Origin: Methylophilus sp. DW102
Lineage (GTDB): Bacteria > Pseudomonadota > Gammaproteobacteria > Burkholderiales > Methylophilaceae
Assembly: GCF_037076555.1 (NCBI RefSeq)
Contig: NZ_AP029023.1
Location: 1,736,001-1,800,000 of the forward strand
Direction of reading: 5' to 3'
Length of the DNA stretch: 64,000 nucleotides
Shown: positions 9,383 through 17,956 of the stretch, one piece after another
Position numbering within the stretch: position 1 is the stretch's first letter
Layout of the letters: each line of letters opens with the position of its first letter
The notes under the pieces: generated by a model
Told to the model about the DNA's origin: nothing
The model's database searches: none
Seen by the model: the letters and a program-made list of their open reading frames with translations, nothing else
Made by a program: the position numbers and the translations under genes

Positions 9383-10866
9383 TCTTTGTTTTCCGGGCTG
9401 GTTGAATTACCAACGGGCTTTTCCGCTGATGCGTGAACCGTGGCACCACTGGCTTGATCAGGTTTAGTCGCTTCCTGACGCTCTTTGATGGAAGCCTCAC
9501 GATGTGCAACCTTGGCCTGCTTATTTTGAGCGACTGAGGCAACGCCCCACTCCAGCATTTCATCCTGCACATAGCGTTTCTTCAGTTGCCAGGCAATTTG
9601 CGCGCGGGCCAGCTCTACCCCCAAATAAAACGCATGCGAAGCATCGTCTTGTACCTGCAGTTCTGGATAAAATACATAGGGATCCGTCGCTTGCTGCAGA
9701 CCATCCCGATTATAGACATGTACACCCGCTTCGCTCACCATGATGCGAAAACTGGGGTCCTTAATTTGCCTGGCCATCTCGCCAATTTCCGCCGCACTGT
9801 AAGGAAACGGCTTGCGATCATGCAGGCCAAGCAAGCCCGCATCATAGCCACGGGGCAACCGTTTGTCCTGTTTGGCACGGTACATAACACGGCGCGCGAT
9901 ATCTGCCTCAGCCACAGCTTCACAGGCATGCGCGCTAACCGAGGTCGCCAGGACAGCGTTGATATTCAGTTCACTGATCATCCCGAACAGCATGGCGTTA
10001 ATCCCGGTGGTATCGGCATCCGTCAACTCTGTCAGATTGCCCACGCCCATCATGATCGCGATATCCGGATATTTTTTGCGTAGCTTGTGATAACGTACAA
10101 TCGATTCGGTGAAACCAAAATGGATGGGATCCAAAATAGGATCGGCAATAAACGCAAGCTCCCGTTTAAGGCAGTACTCGATGGCCCGTTGCAAGCTGGG
10201 CATGCTGCCAGGCTTGGCTGGAATCAACACGGGGGTAGAAGCGACTTCTTCTGCAATCCAGAGACTGTTTTCATGCAGGCTTAAGAGGTAATCGGCACCG
10301 GCTTTACCCGCTGCCAGCAGATCGTCTTCACGCATGGAATCTACACTTACCTGAAAACCTGCTGACTTGAGCGCACGCACGCTCTCTGTCATGTGCGCAA
10401 ATGCTTTTCCCGGCAGGCAGCCGAGGTCGATGACATCGGCCCCCTGCTGTTTGAAATGCTGCGCTTTGGCGATGATTTGCTCAACCGTCAGATCTGGTGC
10501 ATCGACGATTTCAGCAAAAATCAGCACACTATGCTGGCTTAAATCGGGCACTTTTCCTTGCTGACCAAAATATTGTGGCAAATCCTTCAAGTCTTTAGGT
10601 CCTCGCTCTACCGGCACACCCCATTGCGACTCCAGCAGGCCGAGATCGCCCTGACAGAGCCCAGGTAGGATGACTTTATCAATATTCTCGACTTTGGGTA
10701 AGCGGCGGGCGATCAGGGGCGGCGTCATCAATGCCGCAACAGACACCCCGATCTGTTTCACTTCATATTCAAACGGAGACTGTTTACTGTCGGCCTGTAT
10801 CGCTTGTAATACCTGATGCAGACTGTGTTCTGCCAGTTTTCCGGTAAGGAACAGCAGTCGATTCAT
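9379..10866 (-). CDS. Dihydropteroate synthase-like protein of methanopterin biosynthesis
   Basis: A 495-residue protein with a central pterin-binding TIM barrel: VIDLGCLPG, VSVDSM, ADYLLSLHEN, LIPAKPG, FIADPILDPIHFGF and MMGVGNLTELTDADTTGIN. This is the long DHPS-related family (DUF6513-type N-terminus) present in archaea and H4MPT-using bacteria, thought to act in coupling the pterin to the aryl-ribose moiety. The basic, Ala/Lys-rich tail of about 45 residues looks disordered. It begins 4 bp after the DmrB-like gene and overlaps the DUF447 gene by 4 bp. Involvement in the pathway is well supported by context; the exact reaction is inferred. Confidence 0.82.
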   Translation of the reverse strand: MNRLLFLTGKLAEHSLHQVLQAIQADSKQSPFEYEVKQIGVSVAALMTPPLIARRLPKVENIDKVILPGLCQGDLGLLESQWGVPVERGPKDLKDLPQYFGQQGKVPDLSQHSVLIFAEIVDAPDLTVEQIIAKAQHFKQQGADVIDLGCLPGKAFAHMTESVRALKSAGFQVSVDSMREDDLLAAGKAGADYLLSLHENSLWIAEEVASTPVLIPAKPGSMPSLQRAIEYCLKRELAFIADPILDPIHFGFTESIVRYHKLRKKYPDIAIMMGVGNLTELTDADTTGINAMLFGMISELNINAVLATSVSAHACEAVAEADIARRVMYRAKQDKRLPRGYDAGLLGLHDRKPFPYSAAEIGEMARQIKDPSFRIMVSEAGVHVYNRDGLQQATDPYVFYPELQVQDDASHAFYLGVELARAQIAWQLKKRYVQDEMLEWGVASVAQNKQAKVAHREASIKERQEATKPDQASGATVHASAEKPVGNSTSPENKE

Positions 10867-10870
10867 GGTG

Positions 10871-11455
10871 TTAGTCGTGAGTGTGCTCTACCTGTACGCC
10901 CTGGTGCAAATGCAAGTCATGCACGGCTGCCAGACGCGCCATAATCGCATGCTGCAAACCAGCCATGTCTTCAACGACCGTGGTGTCCGCAAAGCGTTTT
11001 AACTGGGCCACATTATCCAGGTCGATCTGGCGTGGATAGACTTTGACCACATTGTCTCTGGGCGCTTCCGACTCCAACTCTGGCGCCGTATCACATGCAA
11101 ACACAATGCTTTGGATCCGCGTTTTACCTGCTTGCGCAAACAGGTTGGTGACCAGGCTATCAGAAAAACCATACGCCATTTTGGCTATGGTATTGGAAGT
11201 CGCCGGCGAGATCACCAAGGTGTGATACACCCCCTCGTAAAATCGCTCCACCGGCACGCTGCTGGCAGTCTTGTCCTGATAGACTTTATGCCCTGTCGCC
11301 TCTAAAGCAGCCTGAAAACCGTATTGCTGAATAATTTCTGCCGCCGCACGGCTCAGGTAAATATCGACCTCCTGCAAGGTTTGCAGAATGGCCAATGACT
11401 CCCGCAGATAATGGCCGGAACCGGTAATAGCCCATGCCAATCGTTGTGCACGCAT
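10871..11455 (-). CDS. dmrB: Flavoprotein, probable dihydromethanopterin reductase (DmrB type)
   Basis: A 194-residue flavoprotein related to the FMN-binding flavoprotein/PPC decarboxylase fold: N-terminal AWAITGSGHYLRES, and the cofactor loop ISPATSNTIAKMAYGFSDSL. Bacterial DmrB reduces dihydromethanopterin to H4MPT, the last step of the pathway. An AAGGTGA ribosome site lies ahead of the ATG, 15 bp after purA, so it is probably co-transcribed with purA. It could instead be a related archaeoflavoprotein electron carrier, but the neighbours (DHPS-like, DUF447, MfnB-like) favour the reductase role. Confidence 0.75.
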   Translation of the reverse strand: MRAQRLAWAITGSGHYLRESLAILQTLQEVDIYLSRAAAEIIQQYGFQAALEATGHKVYQDKTASSVPVERFYEGVYHTLVISPATSNTIAKMAYGFSDSLVTNLFAQAGKTRIQSIVFACDTAPELESEAPRDNVVKVYPRQIDLDNVAQLKRFADTTVVEDMAGLQHAIMARLAAVHDLHLHQGVQVEHTHD

Positions 11456-11470
11456 GTCAAGTCACCTTGC

Positions 11471-12805
11471 TCAGGCGAAAGGATGTTGCAACACGATGGT
11501 TTCATCCCGCTCCGGGCCAGTGGAGACAATGGCAATTGGCACGCCACAGACCGCTTCCAGTCGCTTGAGGTAATGCTGGGCATTTTTGGGTAATGCATCC
11601 CAGGTTTTGACACCGAAGGTGGTTTCGCTCCAGCCTGGCACGGTTTCATAAATCGGCTCGCAACGGGCGACGTCATCCGCACCGACCGGCAGCATATCAA
11701 CCACTTTGCCATCCAGCTTGTAACCCGTGCAAATATCCAGTGACTCTATGCCATCCAGCACATCCAGCTTGGTGATACACAAGCCAGTCAAGCCATTGAT
11801 TCGCGCAGAGCGACGCAAGGCGGCAGCATCAAACCAGCCACAGCGGCGTTTACGTTTGGTCACGGTACCGATTTCTTGCCCCTTGTGAGACATCTGGTAA
11901 CCTGGTGCGCCTTCTGTTTCAATATCCAGCTCGCTTGGGAAGGGGCCGCCACCCACACGCGTCGTGTAAGCTTTGGTAATACCAAGCACATAATGCAGCA
12001 TGTTGGCACCAACACCGGTCCCTGCTGAGGCTTGGCCAGCGATACAGTTGCTGGAAGTCACATAGGGGTAAGTCCCATGGTCCACATCCAGCAAGGTGCC
12101 TTGTGCGCCTTCAAACAGCAAGTGTTCGCCACGGGCATTGGCTTCATATAACGCCGCAGAAATATCAGCCACCATCGGTTTCAACGCCACAGCGTGCTGC
12201 ATGCTGGCATCGTATTGCTGCTGGAAATCTACCGCAGCAGCACCCAGATAATTGGTCAATACAAAATTGTGATAATCCATGACTTCGCGCAGCTTTTCGG
12301 CGAAGCGCTCAGGGTGGAACAAATCATAGACACGCAAGGCGCGGCGTGCGACCTTGTCTTCATAGGCAGGGCCAATGCCCTTGCCTGTAGTACCAATTTT
12401 TTTCTCGGCGCTGCGCTTGGCTTCACGTGCCAAATCAACCGCAACGTGATGAGACAAAATTAATGGACAGCCAGGACTGACTTTGAGACGGTTTTTAACA
12501 TCCAGCCCGCCTTGTTCCAGCGTGGAAATCTCATGCAGCAAATGGGTGGTATCCAGCACCACGCCATTACCGATATAGCAATTGACGCCATCGCGCACAA
12601 TACCAGAAGGCACCAGGTTTAACTTGTAGACTTTTTGCGCATCCCCTTGGCCGACGACCAGGGTGTGACCCGCATTGTGACCACCCTGAAAACGCACCAC
12701 GCCTTGCGCATGGTCGGTCAGCCAGTCAACAATTTTACCTTTACCTTCGTCGCCCCATTGGGTGCCAATCACAACGACGTTCTTTGCTTGCTTAAATTGT
12801 GTCAT
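11471..12805 (-). CDS. purA: Adenylosuccinate synthetase
   Basis: Purine biosynthesis enzyme joining IMP and aspartate with GTP. The family hallmark [17 protein letters not shown] is at the N-terminus, followed by [11 protein letters not shown], the IMP-binding segment [23 protein letters not shown] and the GTP-binding region near LDVLDG. I chose ATG at 12805; an in-frame TTG two codons earlier is less likely. Length (444 residues) is slightly above the family norm. It lies 37 bp after hisZ and 15 bp before the DmrB-like gene. Confidence 0.96.
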   Translation of the reverse strand: MTQFKQAKNVVVIGTQWGDEGKGKIVDWLTDHAQGVVRFQGGHNAGHTLVVGQGDAQKVYKLNLVPSGIVRDGVNCYIGNGVVLDTTHLLHEISTLEQGGLDVKNRLKVSPGCPLILSHHVAVDLAREAKRSAEKKIGTTGKGIGPAYEDKVARRALRVYDLFHPERFAEKLREVMDYHNFVLTNYLGAAAVDFQQQYDASMQHAVALKPMVADISAALYEANARGEHLLFEGAQGTLLDVDHGTYPYVTSSNCIAGQASAGTGVGANMLHYVLGITKAYTTRVGGGPFPSELDIETEGAPGYQMSHKGQEIGTVTKRKRRCGWFDAAALRRSARINGLTGLCITKLDVLDGIESLDICTGYKLDGKVVDMLPVGADDVARCEPIYETVPGWSETTFGVKTWDALPKNAQHYLKRLEAVCGVPIAIVSTGPERDETIVLQHPFA

Positions 12806-12848
12806 GTTCAATCAATATCTTGTCTATACAAATTAAAGAGGCGGCGTA

Positions 12849-14003
12849 TTACACAGCCACCACTTGCCAGCGACCATCCACCTTTTGCAACAGACGGTCA
12901 CAGGCCAATTCAGAATAATCCACCTGCGCATCAGGCAAGGCTTCAACCACCACCTGACCTTGCGCGCGTAAGGTCTCTATCAGGGCTAACAAGTCAGCAT
13001 CCTGCGTTGCAGGCGCCAAAATCCCTTTGTCCATGGTCGCAGGGCCCAAGGCGAGTAAAGCACCACGCAGATCCAGGCTAAAGCCTGTCGCCGGGCGTGC
13101 ACGGCCAAAGGCAGCCCCCACCTCATCATAGCGGCCACCCAGTGCAATGGGGCCAGCATAGCCTTTGGCATAGGCCGCGAAGACGATGCCGCTATGGTAG
13201 TGGTATCCACGCAACTCACTTAAATCAATGGTCACCGTCACATTACGATCACCCAGCGCTTTCGCGACTGCCTCCAACTCAAGCAAAGCCTGTTCAATCC
13301 CTTCTGAGTCAGGCAATACTTCACGCGCCTGATCCAACACCTCAATGCCACCATTGAGTTGGGCCAGGGCAATAAAAGCTTGCCTGGATTTTTCGGGCAA
13401 ATTCACCACCAGTTGCTCTACCAATGAAATGTCTTTGGCTTGCAAAGCCGCTTGCAGGGCTTGTTCTTGCGGCAGGCCTAATTGCGCGGTATGCGACAGG
13501 CTGGCGAAAATCGCTGCATGACTCAGGTCCACAAACAAGGTTTGCATGCCTAACAACTGCAAGGCTTTGACCATCAGCCGCTGCACTTCAATATCGCTGG
13601 CAATGCCGGCATGACCATACAATTCTGCACCGAGTTGCAAAGGCTCACGGGTGCGCGCCAGGCCATCCGGCTTGGTTCTCAAAACGGTCCCGGCATAACA
13701 CAAGCGCGAGACACCGGCATGATTGAGCATATGCGCATCAATGCGCGCCGCCTGTGGCGTCGTATCAGCGCGCAAGCCCATCAAGCGCCCGGTCAGCTGA
13801 TCTACCACTTTAAAGGTGGCGATATCCAGATCGTGACCGGTCCCGGTGAGCAGGGATTCAACATATTCCATCATCGGCGGCATGACATACTGGTAGCCAT
13901 GGACACGGAACAAATCCAGCAGTTGCCGACGGTAGGACTCAAGCCGTGCTGCTTCAGCAGGCAGCACATCTTCAATATATTCAGGGAGTAACCAATTATG
14001 CAT
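12849..14003 (-). CDS. hisZ: ATP phosphoribosyltransferase regulatory subunit
   Basis: A class II histidyl-tRNA-synthetase-like protein of 384 residues without the tRNA-binding domain. It pairs with short-form HisG to make the first enzyme of histidine synthesis allosteric. Visible motifs are LLPEYIEDVLPAEA at the start, motif 2-like RLCYAGTVLRT, and GGRYDEVGAAFGR near the end. The frame runs 46 codons further upstream, but the protein family begins at MHNWLLPEY (ATG 14003). That ATG lies 6 nt after TATAAT and has no well-placed ribosome site. hisZ and purA adjacency is standard in betaproteobacteria. Confidence 0.93.
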   Translation of the reverse strand: MHNWLLPEYIEDVLPAEAARLESYRRQLLDLFRVHGYQYVMPPMMEYVESLLTGTGHDLDIATFKVVDQLTGRLMGLRADTTPQAARIDAHMLNHAGVSRLCYAGTVLRTKPDGLARTREPLQLGAELYGHAGIASDIEVQRLMVKALQLLGMQTLFVDLSHAAIFASLSHTAQLGLPQEQALQAALQAKDISLVEQLVVNLPEKSRQAFIALAQLNGGIEVLDQAREVLPDSEGIEQALLELEAVAKALGDRNVTVTIDLSELRGYHYHSGIVFAAYAKGYAGPIALGGRYDEVGAAFGRARPATGFSLDLRGALLALGPATMDKGILAPATQDADLLALIETLRAQGQVVVEALPDAQVDYSELACDRLLQKVDGRWQVVAV

Positions 14004-14009
14004 CCCGCC

Positions 14010-14038
14010 ATTATACCTGCAAACCCCTGCCGAAAGCA
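14010..14038 (-). promoter_or_regulatory. Candidate promoter of hisZ, -10 six bases before the ATG
   Basis: A perfect TATAAT (plus 14010-14015) is followed by six bases and the hisZ ATG at 14003. The -35 region (TGCTTT at 17 bp) is poor. A terminator lies just upstream at 14095-14126, so a new promoter is expected here. The predicted transcript would start at the ATG, as for mtaD. Confidence 0.5.
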
Positions 14039-14094
14039 CGGCTTTAGCAACCTGCCAGCAAGTCGCGTCAGCCTTGCACTCCGTTAAAATCCAA

Positions 14095-14127
14095 ACAAAA
14101 AAGCACACGCAAGGTGTGCTTTTTTTA
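14095..14127 (-). terminator. Rho-independent terminator after the hfl operon
   Basis: Stem aagcacac/gtgtgctt (14101-14108 and 14114-14121) with a 5-nt loop, an A run on the left and a T run on the right. On the minus strand it follows the DUF2065 gene by about 40 bp and ends in a T run. It splits the hfq-hfl group from hisZ-purA-cofactor genes. Confidence 0.88.
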
Positions 14128-14164
14128 AAACGCTTAACCATATCAGCTTGGTGGCATTCACCCG

Positions 14165-14347
14165 TTAACGATTTAACCAGAGAATGAACAAACCAAACAG
14201 CATGGAAATAAAACCAATGAAACGGATTTGACCATCCCGCAGTTGTAGCATTCGCTCAAAAATATTGCGCCAGGCTTTGGTTAATAACAGCGGCATCAAG
14301 CCTTCAATCAGCAACACGCCGCCCAGCACACTCCACCACCAGTTCAT
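14165..14347 (-). CDS. DUF2065 (YjeT-like) small membrane protein
   Basis: A 60-residue protein with two hydrophobic segments (WWSVLGGVLLIEGLMPLLL and FIGFISMLFGLFILWL), typical of DUF2065. The E. coli homologue yjeT lies between hflC and purA, and the position here is equivalent. I use ATG 14347, 10 nt after the hflC stop, rather than the longer frame overlapping hflC. Function is not known. Confidence 0.85.
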   Translation of the reverse strand: MNWWWSVLGGVLLIEGLMPLLLTKAWRNIFERMLQLRDGQIRFIGFISMLFGLFILWLNR

Positions 14348-14357
14348 GGCGCAAGTA

Positions 14358-15230
14358 TTACTTTTTACCGCTGCTACGCATGTATTTAAAGAAGTCTGAA
14401 CTTTGGTCAATCACCATCACGTCAGACTTGCTCTTGAAGCTGTTTTTGTAAGCTTCCTGGCTGCGGTAGAAGGCATAAAACTCAGGATTTTTACCAAACG
14501 CCTGGGCATAGACTTCTGAGGCCTTGGCATCGCCCTCGCCTTTAATTTTCTGCGCATCGCGATAGGCTTCGGCAATAATCACTTCACGCTGCTTGTCAGC
14601 ATCGGCACGAATTTTTTCTGCCGCTGCTGCACCTTGTGAGCGCAACTCATTGGCCACCGATTTACGCTCGGCCTCCATGCGTTGATACACGGATTCGCTG
14701 ACTTCTTTCGGCAGATCTACGCGGCGCAAGCGCACGTCCATAATCTGGATGCCCATTTGGCGGCTTTCCTTGTCTGCGCGTTGACGCAGGATTTCCATGA
14801 TCTGCGAACGCTCGCCAGAGACGACATCGTGGATGGTGTGTTTACCAAATTCGGCACGCAAGCCGTCATTGACCATCTGCGACAAACGACGCTCGGCCTG
14901 CACTTCATCGCCACGCACAGAAACGTAGTATTTGGCCGGGTCGATAATGCGCCATTTCACAAACGAATCCACCAGTACGTTTTTCTTTTCACTGGTGATA
15001 AAGCGGTCTGGCTCTTCCCAGTTCAGCGTCAGAATACGTTTGTCGTAATAGCGGATGTTCTCCACCATAGGCATCTTGAAATAAAGACCAGGGTCTTTTT
15101 TCACCGAGACAATTTCGCCCAGACGGAAGACCAGCGCATATTCACGCTGATCGACCGTATATGCTGATGATGTCACCAAGACCAGCAAGACAAACACCCC
15201 AATTAACAAACTTCCAATATTTCTCATCAT
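14358..15230 (-). CDS. hflC: Protease modulator HflC
   Basis: A 290-residue SPFH/prohibitin protein with one N-terminal membrane segment (GSLLIGVFVLLVLVTSSAY) and a long periplasmic SPFH domain (REYALVFRLGEIV), followed by an Ala/Glu-rich coiled coil (residues about 190-240). HflC and HflK form a large cage around FtsH at the inner membrane and moderate its proteolysis. It follows hflK by 21 bp. Confidence 0.95.
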   Translation of the reverse strand: MMRNIGSLLIGVFVLLVLVTSSAYTVDQREYALVFRLGEIVSVKKDPGLYFKMPMVENIRYYDKRILTLNWEEPDRFITSEKKNVLVDSFVKWRIIDPAKYYVSVRGDEVQAERRLSQMVNDGLRAEFGKHTIHDVVSGERSQIMEILRQRADKESRQMGIQIMDVRLRRVDLPKEVSESVYQRMEAERKSVANELRSQGAAAAEKIRADADKQREVIIAEAYRDAQKIKGEGDAKASEVYAQAFGKNPEFYAFYRSQEAYKNSFKSKSDVMVIDQSSDFFKYMRSSGKK

Positions 15231-15251
15231 GTATTTTCCTTGAGGGGCAGA

Positions 15252-16445
15252 CTAGCGATATTCGCGATCACGACTACGCATGGCATCCCTGGAGCGGTCT
15301 AGCACACTCGCGTCAGCCGGTGGCTCGATGGCTGGCTTATCCGCCGGGACGGCAGAGCCAGCTGCGGCATTACTGCCTGCACCACTCATGCTCATGAGTT
15401 TATCCAGTGGCAAATACAGCATGCTGTTGCCATTTTTCTGATCAACCAGCACTTTGCTGGTATTGGCCAAAATATGTTCCTGCGTATCGAGATACAAACG
15501 CTGACGAGTCACTTCTGGCGCCTTGTTGTACTGCGCCAGAATCTGCTCGAAACGGTCTGCATTACCCTTGGCTTCGTTCTCCACCCGCAGCTTGTAACCC
15601 GCGGCCTCTTCGGCCAACCGCGACGCTGTACCACGTGCTTTAGGAATCACATCATTGGCATAGGCCTGACCTTCATTTTTCTGGCGTTCCAGATCCTGCT
15701 TGGCCTTGACTGCATCATCAAATGCCGCCTGTACCTGTTCTGGGGGCTGTGCATTCTGCATGGTGACGTTAACAATATTGACGCCGGATTGATATCTGTC
15801 CAGCATGTCCTGCATGAGCTTTTTCGCTTTGGCAGCCACATCATCCCGGCCTTCATACAGCACGAAGTCCATCTTGCTCTTGCCTACTACTTCGCGGATG
15901 GCTGTTTCTGCCACACCACGCACGCTTTCTTCGGTGGAGCGGTTACTAAACTGATAATCTTCCACCGACTTCAGGTTGTACTGCACTGCCACCTGCAAAT
16001 CAATAATGTTTTCATCATCGGTCAACATTAAAGACTCTTTCAGCTCTTTGCTACGGCCAGATTCACCTTCATAAGAACGGTAGCCCATTTCAATGGTACG
16101 CACCTGCTCGAGGTTCACGTTTTCCACGGTCTCAATCGGAAATGGCAAATGCCAGCGCGGGCCAGGCATGGTGGTTTCCACATGTTTGCCAAAACGTAAC
16201 ACCACACCGCGAGAGCCCTGATCAACAATATAAAAGCCAGAGCCCAGCCAGATCAGCGCCACCAACCCTAAAATCGGGGCCACTGGCAAGGATTGTGGCG
16301 CAGGTGCTGATCCACGCGGACCACCCTGCCCGCCTTTATTGTTGCCAAATAACCGGTTCAGCTTTTGATTCAAATCCTTGAACACCTCGTCCAGATCGGG
16401 CGGGCCTTCATTGTTTTTATTCCAAAAGCCTGGAAATTTTTTCAT
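15252..16445 (-). CDS. hflK: FtsH protease activity modulator HflK
   Basis: A 397-residue partner of HflC. The N-terminus is Asn/Gly/Pro-rich and cytoplasmic, followed by one membrane helix (ILGLVALIWLGSGFYIV, about 58-75) and the SPFH domain (DQGSRGVVLRFGKHV), then a coiled coil and a Pro/Ala-rich tail ending in RDREYR. It lies 27 bp downstream of hflX in the conserved hfq-hflX-hflK-hflC order. Confidence 0.95.
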   Translation of the reverse strand: MKKFPGFWNKNNEGPPDLDEVFKDLNQKLNRLFGNNKGGQGGPRGSAPAPQSLPVAPILGLVALIWLGSGFYIVDQGSRGVVLRFGKHVETTMPGPRWHLPFPIETVENVNLEQVRTIEMGYRSYEGESGRSKELKESLMLTDDENIIDLQVAVQYNLKSVEDYQFSNRSTEESVRGVAETAIREVVGKSKMDFVLYEGRDDVAAKAKKLMQDMLDRYQSGVNIVNVTMQNAQPPEQVQAAFDDAVKAKQDLERQKNEGQAYANDVIPKARGTASRLAEEAAGYKLRVENEAKGNADRFEQILAQYNKAPEVTRQRLYLDTQEHILANTSKVLVDQKNGNSMLYLPLDKLMSMSGAGSNAAAGSAVPADKPAIEPPADASVLDRSRDAMRSRDREYR

Positions 16446-16472
16446 GCGTGTACTCCGTATGTTTTGATCTTT

Positions 16473-17600
16473 TTAAACGTAAGCACTTTCTTCGGTGCTG
16501 AGTTTTTTCAGGTATTGCTGATGCTCTAACAGCGCCTGGCGTAAATCCTCTATGCCTATGCCATCCCTGGCTGACACACGAACAGTTCGGATATTACCAT
16601 ACTCGTCGCGGTCGATTCCGGGCGGCATGCCCATGCGGTCAATCTGGTTGAGCACCAGAATCTGTGGGACCCTGGCAGCACCAATCTCGTTCAATACGAT
16701 ATTGACTTGTTCGATTTGCGCATCACGGTTCGGGCTGGCCACATCAACCACATGCAGTAATAAATCGGCCTGCGCGGCCTCTTCAAGCGTCGCACCAAAG
16801 GCTTCAATCAAAGTCGTAGGCAAATGCTTGATAAAGCCGACCGTATCTGACAACACCACCGGATAACCTTCCGGCAGGTTCATTTTACGAGAGGTGGTAT
16901 CCAGTGTGGCAAACAGCTGATCCGCCGCATAGACACCCGAGTGTGTCAGGCGATTAAACAAGGTGGATTTACCCGCGTTGGTATAGCCGACCAGAGAAAC
17001 GGTCATCAGGTTGGAGCGTTTGCGCGCACGGCGTTGCATGCCACGTTGCTGCTTGAGTTTATCCAGTTTTTCACGCAACTGCTTGACGCGCACGCGCAGC
17101 ATGCGTCGGTCCAGCTCGAGCTGGGTTTCACCAGGGCCGCCTCGCACGCCAATCCCGCCCTTTTGTCGTTCAAGGTGGGTCCAGCCACGCACCAACCGCG
17201 TAGACAAATGCTCCAGTTGGGCAAGCTCGACTTGCAGCTTACCTTCGTGCGATTGCGCACGTTGGGCAAAGATATCCAGAATCAGGCCGGTGCGGTCTAC
17301 CACACGTGCTTCAAGCAACTTTTCAAGGTTGCGCTGTTGCGAGGGGCTCAAGTCGTGATTGAAAGCAGCGACTTTGCTGTCATAGGCGGCCATCAAGGCC
17401 TTTAACTCATCCGCCTTGCCAGAGCCGATAAAGTATTTGGGGTCAGGCGCATGACGCTTGCCTTCCAGCGTCGCTGAGATATTGAGGCCAGCAGTCCCGG
17501 CCAGGTGGCGGAGTTCTTGCAAACTTTCTGCGTAGTCAGCATCACCAAAGTTGACGCTGACCAGAACGACGGCATCTCCGCCGCTTGGTCTATCAAACAT
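16473..17600 (-). CDS. hflX: GTPase HflX
   Basis: A 375-residue GTPase. The N-terminal nucleotide-binding domain (DPKYFIGSGKADEL, then HDLSPSQQRNLE) precedes a coiled helix region (RVKQLREKLDKLKQQR) and a TRAFAC G domain with G1 GYTNAGKSTLFN, G3 DTVGF and G4 NQID. HflX splits stalled or stress-damaged ribosomes. It starts 3 bp after the hfq stop, so the two are translated from one message. Confidence 0.95.
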   Translation of the reverse strand: MFDRPSGGDAVVLVSVNFGDADYAESLQELRHLAGTAGLNISATLEGKRHAPDPKYFIGSGKADELKALMAAYDSKVAAFNHDLSPSQQRNLEKLLEARVVDRTGLILDIFAQRAQSHEGKLQVELAQLEHLSTRLVRGWTHLERQKGGIGVRGGPGETQLELDRRMLRVRVKQLREKLDKLKQQRGMQRRARKRSNLMTVSLVGYTNAGKSTLFNRLTHSGVYAADQLFATLDTTSRKMNLPEGYPVVLSDTVGFIKHLPTTLIEAFGATLEEAAQADLLLHVVDVASPNRDAQIEQVNIVLNEIGAARVPQILVLNQIDRMGMPPGIDRDEYGNIRTVRVSARDGIGIEDLRQALLEHQQYLKKLSTEESAYV

Positions 17601-17603
17601 GCA

Positions 17604-17846
17604 TTAAGATTCTTGAGCGGCGTCGTGCGATCCGAGGCTGACTGGACGTGCAGGAACGATGGTGGAAATGGCGTGCTTGTACACCATTTGTGTCACGGTG
17701 TTTTTTAACAAAATGACATATTGATCAAAAGAATCGACCTGCCCTTGCAATTTAATGCCGTTTACCAGGTAAATGGACACTTGAACGTGCTCTTTTCTGA
17801 GTGCATTCAAAAACGGATCTTGCAGCATTTGGCCTTTATTATTCAT
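17604..17846 (-). CDS. hfq: RNA chaperone Hfq
   Basis: An 80-residue Sm-like protein. Sm1 ([20 protein letters not shown]) and Sm2 ([11 protein letters not shown]) motifs are intact, including the distal- and proximal-face residues. The C-terminal tail is short, as usual in betaproteobacteria. Hfq forms hexamers that pair small RNAs with mRNAs. AAGGAG lies about 7 nt ahead of the ATG. It is the first gene of the minus-strand run to the terminator at 14095. Confidence 0.98.
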   Translation of the reverse strand: MNNKGQMLQDPFLNALRKEHVQVSIYLVNGIKLQGQVDSFDQYVILLKNTVTQMVYKHAISTIVPARPVSLGSHDAAQES

Positions 17847-17956
17847 GGAATTGCTCCTTGTTTGTTTTAATCGTATTGGAGTTTTATTATCTTGAACACC
17901 AATCCCTCATAGTGACTATGATTGTACTAATTTGTTCCTTTTTCAATCCCCGCGCT

